Position numbers and translations under genes: made by a program
Notes under the pieces: generated by a model
What the model was told of the DNA's origin: nothing
What the model saw: the letters and a program-made list of their open reading frames with translations, nothing else
The model's database searches: none
Part shown: piece after piece, positions 35,199-35,218 of the stretch
Layout of the letters: the number at the start of each line of letters is the position of its first letter
Numbering within the stretch: the stretch's first letter is position 1
NCBI GenBank assembly: GCA_903929755.1
Contig: CAIYVZ010000133.1
Location: 1-35,218, forward strand
Source: an uncultured Acidobacteriia bacterium
GTDB taxonomy: Bacteria; Acidobacteriota; Terriglobia; Bryobacterales; Bryobacteraceae
Direction of reading: 5' to 3'
DNA: 35,218 bases

Positions 35199-35218
35199 TT
35201 GGGTGCTTCGAACGGCCA

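Noticed and set aside
1-35218. CRISPR array, tRNA or rRNA genes
   Set aside because: No regularly spaced repeats or recognisable tRNA/rRNA sequence seen by eye; the short GATC-type repeats at 27311-27347 are too few and too short.

Overview
The window is high-GC bacterial chromosome with mixed housekeeping and accessory content. The gene set points to an Acidobacteriota of the Solibacter/Bryobacter type: a Tat-exported sulfatase, a PSD1 (DUF1549/DUF1553) plus DUF1501 pair, a PQQ dehydrogenase and other secreted proteins with Gly/Arg-rich inserts, a PEP-CTERM protein, and an M19 dipeptidase. The assignment is an inference from gene content; no rRNA or tRNA gene is visible. No CRISPR array, complete insertion sequence or prophage was seen.

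Layout. 1-5000: a sulfatase and a 1,100-codon protein with repeated beta-rich modules and a TIM-barrel-like end. 4994-9418: accA, a small membrane-anchored protein, a MacA-type adaptor, a MacB/LolD-type ATPase with no permease, and a family 2 glycosyltransferase. 9375-15084 (minus): DUF1501, PSD1 and an ATP-grasp protein. 15326-17818: coaD, a class I aminotransferase and a short mannose-6-phosphate isomerase. 17818-19046: a two-gene module with a large antitoxin-like protein and a PIN toxin, preceded by a perfect 27-bp palindromic operator. 19067-22904: DUF58, a DUF1080 remnant, a YncE-type propeller and an M19 dipeptidase. 23274-27878: PQQ dehydrogenase with an inserted cytochrome c, a PEP-CTERM protein, a set of gene remnants, and a secreted cupin. 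28211-35019: a glycan-modification island with FkbH, acyl carrier protein, a NodB-like deacetylase, a GNAT-like protein, a methyltransferase and a formyltransferase/propeller fusion.

The most notable observations are these. (1) The PIN module's palindrome contains the ribosome binding site and abuts the antitoxin start. (2) The glycan island is partly decayed: the GNAT-like gene has one in-frame TAG, and the methyltransferase has one in-frame TGA plus a probable one-base deletion in a homopolymer. (3) A graveyard at 26573-27200 holds the 3' end of a second PQQ dehydrogenase with its terminator (about 85% identical to the live copy), the C-terminal part of a ceramidase-like protein, and the C-terminal part of an SMP-30/gluconolactonase. 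(4) The FkbH-ACP-deacetylase operon, coupled by two ATGA overlaps, looks like a glyceryl- or related acyl-transfer system for glycan decoration. (5) The 1,100-codon protein is a strong candidate for an undescribed family.
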